A stretch of DNA of 5,471 bases from Syntrophothermus sp. UBA1445 (GTDB lineage: Bacteria > Bacillota > Syntrophomonadia > Syntrophomonadales > DTU052): contig DCTH01000257.1 in the NCBI GenBank assembly GCA_002329495.1, forward strand, positions 3,647 to 9,117. Reading direction: 5' to 3'. The translations under genes and the position numbers were made by a program. Positions 1 through 4,879 of the stretch are shown here, in pieces. The notes beneath the pieces are model-generated. The model was not told the origin of the DNA. It saw only the letters and a list, made by a program, of their open reading frames with translations, and searched no databases. The first letter of the stretch is position 1; every line of letters begins with the position of its first letter.

Positions 1-1
1 C

Positions 2-562
2 AAACCGGAGGAACACGGTGCCTGGGGAATAGTGGAAGAGGGAGACCGACTGGTCGTAAAGCGAGTTGATGGAGTTCTGCTGGACGAACAGCCCGTGACC
101 AGAAAAGCCGGGAGGAAAAAATCCGCTGCCATACCTGAAGCCTCCCCGTCAAGGATGGGAGAAGATCAGAACTATGTCAGTGGTTCGTTTCCCCAGGTAC
201 GGGAGGTCCTATATAATAACCTGGCCCTGGTGGGCAAGAACCTGCGAATCTACACGGATCCCTCAGGCAGACAGGGGTTTGAGTACCCAACCGAGGTAGG
301 GATTATTGATATTCTGGCCACCGATCCGCACCATCGCCTGACAGTTATGGAATTCGCCGAAGAGGTTACCCCTGAGGTGCTGAGCCGCATCCTGGGATAT
401 ATGGGTTGGGTGCGCCGAAACCTGACACCGGGCAAAGATGTTAAAGGCATGATCTTCACTAACCATATCGAAGAGTCCATGCTGTTATCAATATCTGAGG
501 TGCCGGGGATCGAAGTGTACCAGCTTAGGATGTCACTGGAAGTAAACAAGATGTCAGCCTAA
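2..562 (+). CDS. NucS/DUF91-like nuclease-fold protein, 5' partial, probably inactive catalytic site
   Basis: The frame is open from the first bases of the window to a TAA, giving 186 visible residues, so the true start probably lies upstream. A GTG at 32 could begin translation but has no ribosome site placed for it. From that GTG, residues 20-45 are a basic, Pro/Lys-rich linker. Residues 55-170 resemble the C-terminal PD-(D/E)XK domain of NucS/EndoMS: E84 and G90-IID93-IL, then V105-ME107-F-A109, then a helix ending in GYMGWVRRNL (122-131), and a strand VKGMIFTN. NucS enzymes cut mismatched or branched DNA using an Asp, a Glu and a Lys in an ExK motif, followed by a Gln. Here the Asp and Glu are present, but Ala109 occupies the Lys position and Arg119 the usual Gln region. 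I infer a DNA-binding or regulatory paralogue rather than an active nuclease. It runs convergently towards the NHEJ operon. The fold is fairly secure; the role is unknown. Confidence 0.7.
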   Translation, partial: KPEEHGAWGIVEEGDRLVVKRVDGVLLDEQPVTRKAGRKKSAAIPEASPSRMGEDQNYVSGSFPQVREVLYNNLALVGKNLRIYTDPSGRQGFEYPTEVGIIDILATDPHHRLTVMEFAEEVTPEVLSRILGYMGWVRRNLTPGKDVKGMIFTNHIEESMLLSISEVPGIEVYQLRMSLEVNKMSA

Positions 563-854
563 ACGTTTAGGTAAATAAAGAAGAACTTTCAAAAGAGGTT
601 GTCTTGGAATCTTAAAAGGAGAGACCGGGCAGCCTCTTAATTTTGTGGAAGCACGGGCCTCTTGCTTTAATTGTGAGGTATCCAGGGTTGTTTATGCGAC
701 GATCTCCCCTGGTGACTATATGCTATGGATACTGCTATCAGAACACCGGTTTAGTGCTTAATGGAAAGGTGATGGGGAAGAAATAATTGTAGTTCTGGAG
801 CAGCTCCCTGGAAGCATTTTACCCCTAACCCCATTGTGAGCGTAATTCTGAACA
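563..854. other. Gene-free stretch between convergent genes
   Basis: Apart from the terminator at 593-644 I see no supported gene here. A 30-codon ORF (694-786, plus) has no ribosome site and no recognisable motif. Two small inverted repeats are visible: CCAGGG (682-687) with CCCTGG (707-712), and GGAG (797-800) with CTCC (804-807). Neither is followed by a convincing T run on either strand, so the 3' end of the NHEJ transcript, which enters from the right, cannot be placed. Confidence 0.5.
593..644 (+). terminator. Probable rho-independent terminator after the NucS-like gene
   Basis: About 30 bases after the stop codon, AAGAGGTTGTCT (593-604) pairs with GGGCAGCCTCTT (627-638). This gives a 12-bp stem with four G-U pairs and a 22-base loop, followed by AATTTT. 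The long loop and short T run make it weaker than a classical terminator. Position directly after a stop codon and before a gene-free stretch supports the call. Confidence 0.5.
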
Positions 855-1787
855 CTATTTATGGTGGCGGAAGTTCGAATTGAGACGGCGCCAGGGTTCA
901 TCAATTCTCTGCCGCTCAGTATTGACCCCGGCGAACATGTCGCCCTTCTGGATCAACCGGGGCGGTACGGTGATGATATTGAAATCACCCGGTTGACTCT
1001 CGCGCAACTCTTCCCAGGTAATCGGTGTCGATACCGGGGCACCCGGACGCGGACGCACACTGTAGACGGAACAGACCGTCTTGCCCTGGATGTTTTGCAG
1101 GTAATCAACATATACCTTTCCTGCCCGGTCCTTGACTTTTCTGACTACGGTAGCCTTCTCCGGAATCAGGGAGACTACCGCTTCGGCAATACGGCGCACA
1201 AAATCCCGCAACTCATCGTAGGTGTAATTGTTCATAATCGGAACAACTATATGAAGGCCGGTGGCACCGGAGGTTTTAAGAAAGAAACGGATCTTGAGAA
1301 AGTCCAGGACCTCTCGTACCACCTCGGCTACGTCACGTACATCATCAAAGGTAGCACCCTCTGAGGGATCGAGGTCAAAGACCACAAAATCAGGACGGTC
1401 GAGGCTTCCCACCCGCGACATCCAGGGATGCAGTTCAATGCAGGCCTGATTGGCCAGCCATACCATAGTGGCCAGGTTATCACACACCACAAAGTTCAGG
1501 TAGCGGTCGGAATGGGATGAGTACCAGGGGTAGGTGTTGACCCAATCAGGGGTACCTTCCGGTGCATTTTTCTGATAAAACCATTTTCCCGCTGCACCCG
1601 AGGGATAACGGGTGACCACCAGGGGGCGCTCAGCCAGATGGGGCAAGAGGTAAGGGAACACCTGGACATAGTAATTGATGAGGTTTCCCTTGGTATAACC
1701 CTCATCCTCCCAAAAGACCTTATCCAGATTGGAAATGGAAACCTCCTGGCCCTGTACCTTAACAGTCTCTCTGCTCTTGACTGGCAT
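855..1787 (-). CDS. ligD: LigD-type DNA primase-polymerase (NHEJ POL domain, stand-alone)
   Basis: This is a stand-alone archaeo-eukaryotic-primase-type polymerase of the LigD POL family, which adds NTPs or dNTPs to broken ends held by Ku before ligation. Numbering from the upstream ATG at 1796 (M1), the metal-binding aspartates are in F-D141-L-D143-P, with a third at D231 (VYVDYL). The nucleotide-binding SGATGLH motif is at 176-182, and YQKNAP (74-79) and HPWMSR (123-128) are family-typical. The length of 310-313 residues matches a complete POL domain. I prefer the ATG at 1785-1787 (MPVKSRE...), because AAAGGAG at 1797-1803 lies 9 bases upstream of it but directly abuts the ATG at 1796. It is the last gene of the ku-ligase-polymerase operon, in the same reading frame as the ligase but separated by three in-frame stops. 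There is no ligase or phosphoesterase domain in this ORF. The family call is secure; the start is fairly secure. Confidence 0.93.
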   Translation of the reverse strand: MPVKSRETVKVQGQEVSISNLDKVFWEDEGYTKGNLINYYVQVFPYLLPHLAERPLVVTRYPSGAAGKWFYQKNAPEGTPDWVNTYPWYSSHSDRYLNFVVCDNLATMVWLANQACIELHPWMSRVGSLDRPDFVVFDLDPSEGATFDDVRDVAEVVREVLDFLKIRFFLKTSGATGLHIVVPIMNNYTYDELRDFVRRIAEAVVSLIPEKATVVRKVKDRAGKVYVDYLQNIQGKTVCSVYSVRPRPGAPVSTPITWEELRESQPGDFNIITVPPRLIQKGDMFAGVNTERQRIDEPWRRLNSNFRHHK

Positions 1788-1796
1788 AGCTGACAT

Positions 1797-1803
1797 CTCC
1801 TTT
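1797..1803 (-). promoter_or_regulatory. Ribosome binding site that decides the polymerase start
   Basis: AAAGGAG on the minus strand is 9 bases from the ATG at 1785-1787, a normal spacing, and directly touches the ATG at 1794-1796, which is too close. It therefore favours the downstream start, giving a protein three residues shorter than the longest ORF. Confidence 0.65.
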
Positions 1804-1825
1804 CAAGTCTAAAGGTGACGAGTGA

Positions 1826-1848
1826 ATCACGGGGACTGTCCCCGTGAT
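1826..1848. repeat. REP-like perfect palindrome at the ligase-polymerase junction
   Basis: ATCACGGGGAC (1826-1836) and GTCCCCGTGAT (1838-1848) are perfect reverse complements around a single base. As RNA this folds into a 9-bp stem with a 5-base loop. Read on the minus strand, the repeat encodes the last ligase residues, S-R-G-Q-S-P, and the stop TGA. A second palindrome, TGCAA-T-TTGCA (1848-1858), abuts it. No T run follows, so it is unlikely to be a terminator. From memory, GGGGACAGTCCCC-type palindromes recur between genes in many clostridial genomes, often linked with Y1/RAYT transposases. That link is inference here, since only one copy lies in the window. Confidence 0.6.
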
Positions 1849-2765
1849 GCAATTTGCAGTACCTGCTTGATGACCGGGGAGCGCAGGTGGGTTTCCTCGG
1901 TCCATTCCGCATATTCGACGATAGCTTGATGAACTGGCGTAACCCAGGTTACTCCGGTTTTCTTCGGGGGATTTACAAACGGTGGCGAACTGGTCTGTTC
2001 CTCCAGGAGGGCCTGGGTTAGACGGGCCCACTGATCCTCCTTCAGTCCGGAACCGGCCCGCCCCACATACAGGAACTGGTCCTGATCGAAAACACCCAGG
2101 AGCAGCGAGTTGGCGTTCTGGCCTCGCCAGGTAAAACCACCGATGAAACAGGTGAGGAGAGGGCGGTTCTTGATCTTCTGCCAGAGGCGGCTCTTACCTC
2201 CTGGAATGTAGCGACTGTCCTTAACCTTGGCCACCACCCCCTCCAGCCCCATCCGCTGTACTTCGGCAAATAAAGCTTTTCCTTCGGTAAAATTCTCCAC
2301 CAGGTGAAAAGGGGGAGCAGCTTGGGAGAATAGATCCTCCAGGATCTCATGGCGCTGATTCCAGGGGAGACCCGTGGTTGATTGGAGCCGGTAGTAGAGT
2401 ATGTCAAATACCATATACGATATAGGAATGGTATGGATCAGCGAAGAGACGGCCCTGGCCGAGCCGGCGCGATCACGGCGCATAACGGTGGGGAAGCTGG
2501 GTTTGCCGTCCTTTAGAGCGATGACCTCACCATCAATAATAACCGGGTGTTTAACCAGGTTGCTCAGGGCCCGCAGTTCCGGATACTGTAGGTCGCGGTT
2601 ATGCAGACGCCGATTCTGCAGGGTAACCTCAGCCCCGTTATAGAAGGTGAGGATCCGCACCCCATCCCATTTAACCTGAAAGACATGGTCCTCGCTGTCA
2701 AAGGCCTGGTCACATTTAACTGGTTCCATAGGGGGGATGGGCGGAGAGGGGAAGCCTTGGCTCAC
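1827..2765 (-). CDS. ligD: ATP-dependent DNA ligase (NHEJ, LigD LIG-type, stand-alone)
   Basis: This 312-residue protein has the nucleotidyltransferase and OB-fold domains of LigD-type ATP-dependent ligases, which seal Ku-bound double-strand breaks through an AMP-lysine intermediate. Visible motifs: motif I V-K32-WDGVR with the catalytic lysine; NRRLHNRD (51-58); motif III IIDGE80; motif IIIa YMVFD121; motif IV E175-GVVAK180; motif V W195-QKIK199. The OB fold runs from about residue 203 and ends with HLRSP. The usual C-terminal motif VI (R-x-D-K) should follow LRxP, but the chain reads V-L-Q-I-A-S-R-G-Q-S-P and stops, its last residues coming from a palindrome (1826-1848). The GTG start overlaps the ku stop codon (GTGA, 2762-2765), with AAGGTGG just upstream, so translation is probably coupled to ku. 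Family assignment is secure; full activity is uncertain because of the altered C-terminus. Confidence 0.93.
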   Translation of the reverse strand: MSQGFPSPPIPPMEPVKCDQAFDSEDHVFQVKWDGVRILTFYNGAEVTLQNRRLHNRDLQYPELRALSNLVKHPVIIDGEVIALKDGKPSFPTVMRRDRAGSARAVSSLIHTIPISYMVFDILYYRLQSTTGLPWNQRHEILEDLFSQAAPPFHLVENFTEGKALFAEVQRMGLEGVVAKVKDSRYIPGGKSRLWQKIKNRPLLTCFIGGFTWRGQNANSLLLGVFDQDQFLYVGRAGSGLKEDQWARLTQALLEEQTSSPPFVNPPKKTGVTWVTPVHQAIVEYAEWTEETHLRSPVIKQVLQIASRGQSP

Positions 2766-3574
2766 GTTCCCACCTTGGCCTTCTTGGGCCGGGTTTTCTT
2801 GCGCTCTTTTTCGGCCATCTTGACGCTCTGTTTCAAGGCATCCATCAGATCCACCACATTGGCGGTGGGGGCTTGCGGCGAAACCTCTACTTCCTGACCC
2901 GCAATCTTGGCCTCGATCATCTCCTGGAGGGCCTCGCGGTAGCGGTTCTGATACTGATCAGGCTCAAAATCGGTGGAGAGGTTTTCAATCAGGCTGATCG
3001 CCATCTTGGTTTCATTCTCATGCACTTTAACGTTATCACCGGGAAGCGACAGCCCGGCGTAGGACCGTACCTCATCCGGATAGAACATGGTTTCCATCAC
3101 CAGGACCCGGTCTTTCACCCGCACTGTGGCCAGGGTCTCTTTGGTCCTGATTACCACCCGGGCAATAGCTACCTTGCCGGTAGCTTCCATCGCCTGCATC
3201 AGCAGGGAATAGGCCTTGGCCCCCCCGTCCCCGGGTTCCAGGTAATATGATTTATCGAAGTACACGGGATCCACCTGCTTTAAGTCCACAAAATTCAGGA
3301 TATCCACCGACCGGGTGGATTCCAAAGGAATGCGGGCGAAGTCCTCCTCGTTCAATACCACAAAGCGCCCTTTTTGATACTCATAGCCATACACAATTTC
3401 ATGGTTTTCCAGATCCTTGTTACAGGTGGAACACCGTTTCTGGTACTGGACCGGAGTCATACACTCCTGGTGCAGGTAGCGGAACTTCAGGTCCTTCTTT
3501 TCGGTTGCCACGTACAGCTTGACCGGGATACTGACCAGGCCGAAGCCGAGAAAACCCTTCCATAAAGAACGCAT
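2762..3574 (-). CDS. ku: Bacterial Ku, NHEJ DNA-end-binding protein
   Basis: Ku forms a homodimeric ring that threads onto broken DNA ends and recruits the ligase and polymerase. The 270-residue sequence begins with the family hallmark W5-KGFLGFGLVSIPVKLY-AT and continues with VYGYEY-KGRFVVL (61-74), DPVYFDKSYYLEP (102-114) and YPDEVR (165-170). This is the normal length for a one-domain bacterial Ku and resembles B. subtilis YkoV. H35-x2-C38 and C48-x2-C51 flank the bridge region, compatible with a retained zinc ribbon. The tail, about residues 255-268, is Lys/Arg-rich (EKERKKTRPKKAK), as in other bacterial Ku C-termini that bind DNA; no separate SAP domain is seen. The ATG has AAGGGGG (3582-3588) 7 bases upstream. 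It is the first gene of the NHEJ operon and overlaps the ligase start by four bases. Confidence 0.96.
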   Translation of the reverse strand: MRSLWKGFLGFGLVSIPVKLYVATEKKDLKFRYLHQECMTPVQYQKRCSTCNKDLENHEIVYGYEYQKGRFVVLNEEDFARIPLESTRSVDILNFVDLKQVDPVYFDKSYYLEPGDGGAKAYSLLMQAMEATGKVAIARVVIRTKETLATVRVKDRVLVMETMFYPDEVRSYAGLSLPGDNVKVHENETKMAISLIENLSTDFEPDQYQNRYREALQEMIEAKIAGQEVEVSPQAPTANVVDLMDALKQSVKMAEKERKKTRPKKAKVGT

Positions 3575-3596
3575 TATTCATCCCCCTTGTTGACTA

Positions 3597-3625
3597 TATC
3601 TTTCAGTATTTGCGCAAGATTATAC
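3597..3625 (-). promoter_or_regulatory. Candidate ku promoter: sigma-F/G-like, overlapping a sigma-A-like -10
   Basis: On the minus strand, GTATA (3621-3625) is followed after exactly 15 bases by TGAAAGATA (3597-3605). This matches the Bacillus sigma-F pattern GHATR-N15-GGHRARHTX at every position except the first G of the -10. The same stretch contains a perfect TATAAT (3619-3624) that could be a housekeeping -10, but its best -35 (TCCCTG, 3642-3647) is poor. The two readings cannot be separated by eye. The sigma-F reading predicts a very short leader of about 16 bases. Confidence 0.35.
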
Positions 3626-3660
3626 GGTCACCAGAAGTTGACAGGGATTTTGAATATGTT

Positions 3661-3862
3661 GTGAAAAAGTCCAGTGCGGCGACCGTTGGGTCCGAACCCT
3701 GCAACACCCTGCGAAATCGAGGGCGGAAAGCAGCCGAGCGACAGGAGGTCGCGAGATAAGTCTTTGAGGCATGGATGCCGATTTGACGGGGTGCTGCTTG
3801 GAGCCCGAGATAAGCAGTTGGTGTTGCCAATGAGGACCCGGGAAGCAAACGGACTTTTTGAC
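3661..3862. ncRNA. Structured ~200-bp element with pairing ends; candidate ncRNA or MITE-like repeat, strand undetermined
   Basis: AAAAAGTCC (3664-3672) pairs perfectly with GGACTTTTT (3851-3859), closing the element. Read on the plus strand, the interior packs successive hairpins: GGGT/ACCC (3688-3699, loop CCGA); CCCT-CG/CGAGGG (3707-3723); GCGAC/GTCGC (3738-3752, loop AGGAG); GGCA/TGCC (3768-3779, loop TGGA); CTGCTT/AAGCAG (3794-3817); TTGG/CCAA (3818-3830). CGAGATAAG occurs twice (3752-3760, 3806-3814), and GGGTCC (3688-3693) is complementary to GGACCC (3834-3839), a possible pseudoknot. Open frames through it have no ribosome site and no protein-like character. The left end contains GTGA (3661-3664). 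HEARO RNAs (IscB omega-RNAs) are reported to sit next to ATGA/GTGA and have joined ends, so a standalone member is one hypothesis; a transposon-derived repeat is the alternative. No IscB or transposase gene is in the window. Confidence 0.45.
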
Positions 3863-3888
3863 CGACTATTTAGAAGACGGCGGATAAA

Positions 3889-3909
3889 GGCCGGGGCTCT
3901 GCCCCGGCT
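3889..3909 (-). terminator. Terminator hairpin of the small DUF1657-like gene
   Basis: GCCGGGGC (3890-3897) and GCCCCGGC (3901-3908) form a perfect 8-bp GC stem with a 3-base loop, extendable by a G-U pair. It lies 10 bases beyond the stop of the small minus-strand gene. The T run that follows on that strand is weak (CCTTTAT), so termination may be incomplete. Confidence 0.55.
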
Positions 3910-3918
3910 AGTAGGTCA

Positions 3919-4095
3919 TTAAAGCTGGTTGATAATCTGCTGCATCTGTTTAACACTGCCTTCCGCCTGCGATGCAGTCTGGGTAAGAATGTTTTTGGCC
4001 TGAATGTTGGTGGTATGGTTGGCGGCCTGCCGGATGTTCGAGGCTGCGGTCTGCAGACTCTGCATGGATTGCTGCACCAATTGCTTGGCGTCCAT
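3919..4095 (-). CDS. Small Gln-rich helical protein, DUF1657-like, probably forespore-expressed
   Basis: A 58-residue ORF (MDAKQLVQQSMQSLQ... to ...MQQIINQL). Thirteen of 58 residues are Gln, Ala is frequent, and there is no Cys, Trp, Tyr, Phe or Pro and no signal peptide. The pattern suggests two amphipathic helices, about 3-28 and 31-57. From memory it aligns without gaps to DUF1657 proteins: V-x-Q-x2-x-SL near the start, A-x3-(L/I)R in the middle, then T-x4-AK and a second helix ending in L. Function is unknown; DUF1657 genes occur in some spoVA-type sporulation operons of Bacillus. The start is secure: AGGAGGTGAT, fully complementary to the 16S 3' end, is 5 bases upstream. A consensus sigma-G promoter precedes it and a hairpin follows, so it is probably a monocistronic spore gene. 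That this is a real gene is fairly sure; the family assignment is moderate. Confidence 0.8.
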   Translation of the reverse strand: MDAKQLVQQSMQSLQTAASNIRQAANHTTNIQAKNILTQTASQAEGSVKQMQQIINQL

Positions 4096-4100
4096 ATCCT

Positions 4101-4110
4101 ATCACCTCCT
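4101..4110 (-). promoter_or_regulatory. Full-length Shine-Dalgarno of the small gene
   Basis: AGGAGGTGAT on the minus strand is complementary to the anti-Shine-Dalgarno over all ten bases and stands 5 bases before the ATG at 4093-4095. Such a strong site argues that the 58-codon ORF is translated at a high level. Confidence 0.85.
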
Positions 4111-4117
4111 CACGAAT

Positions 4118-4147
4118 TATCATGGATTTCATGGTTCGGGTTTATGC
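4118..4147 (-). promoter_or_regulatory. Sigma-G-type (forespore) promoter of the small gene
   Basis: On the minus strand GCATA (4143-4147) is followed after exactly 18 bases by CATGATA (4118-4124). This fits the Bacillus sigma-G consensus GHATR-N18-CATXHTA at every defined position. The predicted start, about 4111, gives a 16-base leader that contains the strong ribosome site. No equally good sigma-A promoter is visible for this gene. Confidence 0.6.
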
Positions 4148-4175
4148 AGGCCATGAAGTTGTCCCGGAATGATTC

Positions 4176-4181
4176 TATAAT
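4176..4181 (+). promoter_or_regulatory. Possible -10 box for the fetAB-like operon
   Basis: A perfect TATAAT lies 23 bases before the preferred ATG. The -35 position at 17-base spacing (ATGAAG, 4153-4158) is poor, and a TTGTCC (4159-4164) is too close at 11 bases. If used, the transcript would begin almost at the ribosome site. An activator or a different start is possible. Confidence 0.3.
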
Positions 4182-4188
4182 TAGAACC

Positions 4189-4195
4189 AGGAGGT
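4189..4195 (+). promoter_or_regulatory. Ribosome binding site deciding the FetA-like start
   Basis: AGGAGGT directly abuts the ATG at 4196, leaving no spacer, but is 9 bases from the ATG at 4205 and 6 from a GTG at 4202. The ATG at 4205 is therefore the best-placed start codon. Confidence 0.6.
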
Positions 4196-4204
4196 ATGCC
4201 GGTG

Positions 4205-4879
4205 ATGAACAAATACATCCTGGAACATGTCGGTTATACGGTTGCGGAACCTAATAACGGCAAGAGTCATGAAATCCTTAAGGACATAAACCTTACCATT
4301 CCGGAGGGGAAAATCTTAACCATAACCGGTCCGTCAGGATCAGGCAAGAGTACTCTCCTGTCGCTCCTGAACCTGATGCGGGATGCCACCACCGGACGCA
4401 TCTTTCTGGATCAGGAGGATATCAGGCAGCTTGATGTGTTGGAATTAAGAAGAAGAGTGGGCATGGTATTTCAGAAGCCTTATCTCTTCAGGGGAACCGT
4501 GGAGGATAATGTTCTCCTGGGTCCGCGTCTGCGGGGGGTGAACCCCAGCAGTACTCCGGGGCTGCTGTTGGAAAGGGTGGGGCTTGACCCCTCCATGCTG
4601 CAGCGGGAGGCTACCAGTCTATCCGGGGGTGAACAGCAGCGGGTAACCCTGGCCCGGACCCTGGCCAACGGACCTGAGGTGCTCTTGCTGGATGAGGTTA
4701 CCGCCTCCCTGGACAGTGACTCAGCTCATTTTATTGAAGGCCTGGTGCGGGAGCTCAGCCAGGTTCAGGGTATGACAGTGGTCTGGGTTACCCATGACCG
4801 GGAGCAGGTAGAACGGGTGGGGGATAATAACGTGGTGCTGGTTGACGGCCGCCTGCTGGATGGGGGTATGGTGATATGA
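4205..4879 (+). CDS. fetA: ABC transporter ATP-binding protein, FetA/YbbL-like
   Basis: A 224-residue ATPase subunit that powers export through the membrane partner encoded next. Numbered from the ATG at 4205: Walker A GPSGSGKST (42-50), Q-loop FQKPYLF (89-95), signature LSGGEQQR (139-146), Walker B VLLLDE (159-164), D-loop SLD (168-170) and switch His197 (VTHD). All catalytic motifs are intact and the length is normal for this small ATPase class. Many ABC ATPases share these motifs; the FetA assignment rests on the next gene, a clear FetB-family permease that overlaps it by ATGA (4876-4879), implying coupled translation. E. coli FetAB exports iron and protects against oxidative stress; whether the substrate is iron here is inferred. 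A longer ORF from 4196 would add three residues, but its ribosome site has no spacer. Confidence 0.85.
   Translation: MNKYILEHVGYTVAEPNNGKSHEILKDINLTIPEGKILTITGPSGSGKSTLLSLLNLMRDATTGRIFLDQEDIRQLDVLELRRRVGMVFQKPYLFRGTVEDNVLLGPRLRGVNPSSTPGLLLERVGLDPSMLQREATSLSGGEQQRVTLARTLANGPEVLLLDEVTASLDSDSAHFIEGLVRELSQVQGMTVVWVTHDREQVERVGDNNVVLVDGRLLDGGMVI

Noticed and set aside
694..786. A 30-codon ORF with two Cys residues in the gene-free stretch
   Set aside because: There is no ribosome site, no promoter and no family resemblance, and the length is within chance.
797..807. GGAG-CAG-CTCC hairpin as terminator of the NHEJ operon
   Set aside because: The stem is only 4 bp and no T run follows on the minus strand.
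861..1364. A 167-codon plus-strand ORF opposite the polymerase gene
   Set aside because: It is antisense to a polymerase with all catalytic motifs intact and shows no recognisable protein motif.
3638..3666. TTGACA (3638-3643) as a -35 driving plus-strand transcription of the structured element
   Set aside because: The sequence at 17-base spacing is GTGAAA, a very poor -10. A different spacing or promoter cannot be excluded.
3603..3922. ORFs on both strands across the structured element (81 aa minus, 82 aa plus)
   Set aside because: They have no ribosome sites, the residues are Arg-, Ser- and Pro-rich as expected from GC hairpins, and the pairing structure explains the sequence better.
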